NCBI GenBank assembly: GCA_019321725.1
Contig: CM033110.1
Span: forward strand, 9,169,278 to 9,233,277
Source of the DNA: Paulownia fortunei
Taxonomy: Eukaryota > Streptophyta > Magnoliopsida > Lamiales > Paulowniaceae
Direction: 5' to 3'
DNA length: 64,000 nucleotides
Shown piece by piece: positions 60,330-64,000 of this stretch. How positions within the stretch are numbered: the stretch's first letter is position 1; every line of letters begins with the position of its first letter. Under the pieces are notes generated by a model that worked only from the letters and a program-made list of their open reading frames with translations, made no database searches and was not told where the DNA came from. A program made the position numbers and the translations under genes.

Positions 60330-61740
60330 CTTTTTAAACAAGGAAATCTCCTGTGTTTTCATAGTTCGTGATTCAAAGACCTTAGTCAAGGCATGATGAA
60401 TTGAGATTCATCAAGAATCATTGGAACTTGAAATGGGATCATAGTTATTGAATCATTTAGGGTTGCGACTTATAATCCATGCCCTAGATTCAATCAGAAA
60501 ATTAATTATCGAAAGGATCGTACGTGTATGGTACTCGCAACTAAAATATGTTTATTCACTATTTCACCTAAGACTAGTTTGTCATGATTACTTGCTAGAT
60601 GTTTTTTATGGATAGTGAGGTTATTGAAATTAAGGAGTTGATTCCAAGCGGATTCATTAATTGGAATAATTATTATTCATAACTTGCAAATATTGAAAGT
60701 CCACTACTAGCTTAGTAGTGAACCTAATAGGGTCACACATCTTTATGAAAAGTAACATTTCTAATTTTAGAATTTATCCAATGGTTGGAAATTAATTAAT
60801 TAATACTAATTAATTAATTAATTAAGAGTTTTATTTAATTTAATTATTAAATTAAATTAGTCAATTAAGTAATTAGATTATTTAATTGGACTTAATTTGA
60901 TTAGAAAGCTCAATTGGAGTAAATTAAATTAATCAATTAGATTGATTAAATTGTAATTGAATCAATTGGATTGATTTTGGGATTTTTGAGTCCAAAGCCC
61001 AAAATTAATGTGGACCACTTAAAAAGTCCACTAAAATATAAAAAGAATAAATTAAATAAATATAATTTATTTAATTAACATATTTATAGATAAATAAATA
61101 TAATGACCAATTTTGTGGGATAAAATCAGCCACTAAGATTTAATTTATATATAAATATAATTATAGTATATATATGATATATATCTATCTTGATATTATT
61201 TGAAGAGTTCAAATTAATATCAACAATGTATGTAGATAATTTTGATGATTAATATAGTCTTAAATTAGTCCACATACAATAGGAGACAGAAAAGAGAAGA
61301 GTTTTTGGAAAATTTGGAATCCTTCCAAGATAAGACTTTGAAGTAGTTCAAAATTGTCAAACTCTCCAAGAGTTGGAGAATAAGTAAATTTCTAGTCTTA
61401 TATATGATGATGGACGAAAATTACAACAAATAATTCAGCAAATAAAATTATTTTGTTTTAAGTCTTCTATTTTTTCTCTCCAAGAAAAGAAAAAGAAAAG
61501 AAAGAAAAAGAAAAGCATTTTCTTGTAATCTTGATTTTCTTGTTCTTTGAAAGAAAATCAGTTTCTTATTATTCTCTTCATAAGATAGTTTCAACAACTT
61601 AAAGAATTAATCTTTATTGTTCTTGAAAATTTACTCCGGTTCTAAATTAGTAAATAATTAAAAGGATACTAGCGAATCCTTTTGATTGGTGTTGCTCTTC
61701 CGTATTGTGGACCTAATTTATGATATTATGATGTCATGCA
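60330..61740 (+). mobile_element. Probable copia-type LTR, borders not fixed
   Basis: The text shows features of a long plant LTR: TTAATTAA-rich mid part (60790-60960), a TATA-like TATATATGATGATGG (61399-61413), and a polypyrimidine/AAGAAA stretch at 61470-61520 followed by repeated TTCTTG. A copia gag on the same strand starts 670 bases downstream. No second LTR is in the window to confirm it, and TG...CA ends were not identified. Confidence 0.4.
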
Positions 61741-62411
61741 TTAAGTAACCAACCTAATTTAAATTATGATGAGGTCTTGGATAAAATTAAACCCCACTTA
61801 ATTTTCTAAAATTAAGTAAAAGAATTTTTTGAAAATTTGATTTCAAAATGGACGAGTTAGGTAGGACCTATCATTCGATGCCTACCATCAAACATAGAGA
61901 CATGATGACCACTACCGCACTTGATCACTGGCCATGAGTCGTGGGGTGGTCTTGTGTTGGAAAGTTGTGATCTCTACCAAGCATTGAGATGCTCGTGGGA
62001 TGGAATCGTCATTATGTTGGCTATGAGTCATGGGATATCTTAATGCTCTATCTATATGAATGTTTGATGGGTATTGTTTAACACTTAGTACCATATAGGC
62101 TTATAAAATTAGGGTATATAAGAAGAGGTCAGGCAAAACAAACTTGAGGGTTGTATAGTGATATAATCGTCAAAGAGTTTACTACCGATATAAATATTTC
62201 ATGGGCTCATAAAATTGGGGTGTGAAATATTTCCATTGGACCTCAAGCTCACTAGAAAATTTGATTTCCCGAAATTCCATTAGGGGTGATGGAATTCGAA
62301 GAAAACAGTGGGAGACATTTAGTATTAAAGACCTTATATTAAATGAATATGTTTTTCCCATAGTTTACTTATTTTCTGTTTTGTGCATGTTTTGTAGATT
62401 ATTCTACTAAA
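61741..62411 (+). other. Leader between probable LTR and copia gag
   Basis: No coding trace. The last 200 bases (62200-62400) are shared with 35430-35600, in front of the other copy of this gag, which ties the leader to the gag. A standard copia primer site (TGGTATCAGAGC) was not found. Confidence 0.45.
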
Positions 62412-63240
62412 ATGACAAAGAATCTACTTGCAACCATCCTTGAACAAAACAAATTAACTGGACCTAACTTTGTCGATTGGCTAAGGAACCTGAAGATAGT
62501 TCTTCAGTCGGAGAAGAAGGCATATGTCCTCTACACTGCGCGTCATTCGGTTCCACCGGAGGATATTACTTCAGAGGATTATGCAGATTACTTACATCAT
62601 GTTGATGACAATCTGCAGGCTCGATGCTACATGCTGGCATCGATGTCAAATAAGCTACAGAGGCAGAACTAGGATCAAGATACTGCTTATGCGATCCTCA
62701 TTCACTTACAAGAGTTGTATGGTAAAAGAACTCGGCAGACGAGATATCAAATCTCAAAAGAGCTTTGTAGATTTCATATGAGTGAGGGCTCTTCAGTCCA
62801 TGATCATGGATTAAAGATGATAGCCCACATTGAAAGATTGGTGTCCCTTGGAGTCGTTATGGAGAACGAACTCTATACGGACCTTCTGCGACAGTCTCTG
62901 CCTCCATCATTTGACATATTTGTTGTCAACTTTAACATGCACAACAGGAGACTAGTCTCGTTGAGCTTGTGAACATGTTAAAGACGGCTGAGTCCACCAT
63001 GAAAAAGGACAAGCTGATTCTGCTTGTTGGATCTTCTTCCAGATCAAAGGCTAAAAAGCCTAAGAAATGAAAGAAGAAATGAAAGGGTTCCTCTAAACCC
63101 AACAAGCTGAAAGCTAATGGCAGTGTCAAAAAGGTTTCTTCTCAAGCCAATGACAAGTGCCATTACTGCGGCAAACCAGGGCACTGGAAAAGGAATTTCA
63201 AGGAGTATCTTGCAAGTTTGAAGAGTTTAGGTATATATTT
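62412..63240 (+). pseudogene. Gag of a Ty1/copia element, decayed
   Basis: It opens MTKNLLATILEQNKLTGPNF and VDWLRNLKIVLQSEKKAYVL, a copia gag N-terminus, to a stop at 62670. The frame then shifts: GKRTRQTRYQISKELCRFHM, SEGSSVHDHGLKMIAHIERL and LRQSLPPSFDIFVVNF carry on the gag polypeptide. A lysine-rich segment leads to the zinc knuckle CHYCGKPGHWKRNF (about 63161-63202), where the last cysteine is phenylalanine. This copy cannot make a working gag. Confidence 0.9.
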
Positions 63241-64000
63241 TGTTGAAGTTAACTTGTCGGTTAACAATACTTGTTGGGTATTAATACCGGTTGTAGCTTA
63301 CATATCTGCAATGATTTACAGATGATGGCAAGAAGTAGGAAGCTGAATGGAGGAGAGACGATCCTTAGGATGGGGAATGGAGCAAGAGTTGCATTAGCTA
63401 TAGGGATCGTTAATCTATCTTTTGAAAATAGTTCTGTAATAATTTTAAACAATTATATTTTTGTTCCGGATATTATTAAGAACATTATCTCTATTCTAGT
63501 TTTGGATAGAGAAGGTTTTAGATTTACCATTGAGAATGGAAGTTGTTCCATTTTCAAACATTTTGATTTTAACTATTCTGGTTTTTTGGCGAATTATTTA
63601 TATACTGTTACTCCCCATAACCCTATTTTCATAATTCAACAAAATAAGAGAAAATTAGATAATCATAGTTCCATGAGCCTGTGGCATGCAAGATTAGGAC
63701 ATATTTATGAGAAAATGATTAACAAATTGGCACAATTGCTTGATCTAAAGAAAGAGCAAGGACTACCAACATGTGAATCTTGCCTCAAAGTGGAGCGAGC
63801 CAAGCATCTATTAGATTTAATCCATATAGATGTATGTGGGCCACTAAGTGTTAGTGCCCGCGGGAACTATAACTACTTCTTAACCTTTATTGATGACTTC
63901 TCTAGGTATGGTTATGTGTACCTTTTAAGATACAAGTCTGAAGTATTTGAAAAGTTCAAAGAATTCAGAATCGAAGTAGAGAAACAAACTGACTTAAGTA
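63241..64000 (+). pseudogene. Copia protease and integrase, runs off the window
   Basis: One open frame can be read from 63283 to the window end. It begins NTGCSLHICNDLQMM: the protease active site D-T-G with asparagine in place of aspartate (AATACCGGT, 63283-63291). RMGNGARVAL and VPDIIKNIISI complete the protease part. LWHARLGH and CESC give the integrase zinc-binding H-H-C-C. A short deletion after CESCLKVERAK removes part of the linker. LIHIDVCGPLSV and FIDDFSRYGYVYLLRYKSE contain the first two integrase catalytic aspartates. RT would lie beyond 64000. Confidence 0.9.

Noticed and set aside
1..64000. tRNA or rRNA genes
   Set aside because: I looked for the conserved tRNA T-loop text and long GC-rich rRNA-like blocks and saw none; the tRNA-Asp matches are only primer binding sites. 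A tRNA scan would be needed for certainty.

Overview
This is a plant nuclear window, most likely from a eudicot. It is strongly AT-rich and almost entirely made of nested, decayed LTR retrotransposons. I can support only one host gene: a two-RRM protein of the hnRNP F/H type at 21635-24037, with a 17-nt coding first exon and a 1.6-kb intron. Every other coding trace belongs to a mobile element and carries stops or frameshifts.

Layout. (1) 1-13218 is an Athila-like Ty3 element on the + strand, called L1 here. It has a tRNA-Asp-type primer site, relics of gag, protease and the very start of RT, then no RT/RNase H/integrase. In the place where Athila elements keep an env-like ORF it carries an intronless, decayed copy of a plant LOG gene (cytokinin-activating phosphoribohydrolase). 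Two solo LTRs are nested in it: 4094-5969 (duplication AAGAT) and 8588-11464 (duplication TAACT). (2) 13219-17040 is AT-rich sequence with tandem duplications, followed by another LTR of the second solo-LTR family at 17041-19556. (3) 19557-24480 holds the host gene and its flanks. (4) 25065-35112 is a minus-strand Ty1/copia element (C), broken by a truncated L-family element (L3, 26149-28648) and by an L-family solo LTR (29205-30832, duplication TTGGT). (5) 35430-36235 is a copia gag fragment. (6) 36284-52848 is a minus-strand Athila-like element (B). Its 3' LTR is split by a complete L-family copy (L2, 36973-45965, duplication TTCCC/CTCCC) that carries the same LOG relic. Its protease is broken by a truncated LTR at 49252-50393. 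(7) 53338-58164 is a gag-only Tat-like element (D) with duplication ATGTC; its non-coding part holds two tandem arrays rich in inverted repeats. (8) 58170-62200 is unassigned repeat sequence. It is followed by the gag, protease and integrase of a Ty1/copia element that runs off the window end.

How the parts relate. L1 and L2 share the loss of most of pol, the LOG insert and an unidentified coding trace upstream of it. The parent was therefore already a gene-carrying, non-autonomous element when it was copied, and must have used enzymes from an intact relative. Target-site duplications and interrupted reading frames order the insertions: B before L2, C before L3 and the L solo LTR, L1 before its two nested solo LTRs. 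All boundaries and homologies come from reading the sequence by eye. Family names rest on recognised motifs, not on database searches.
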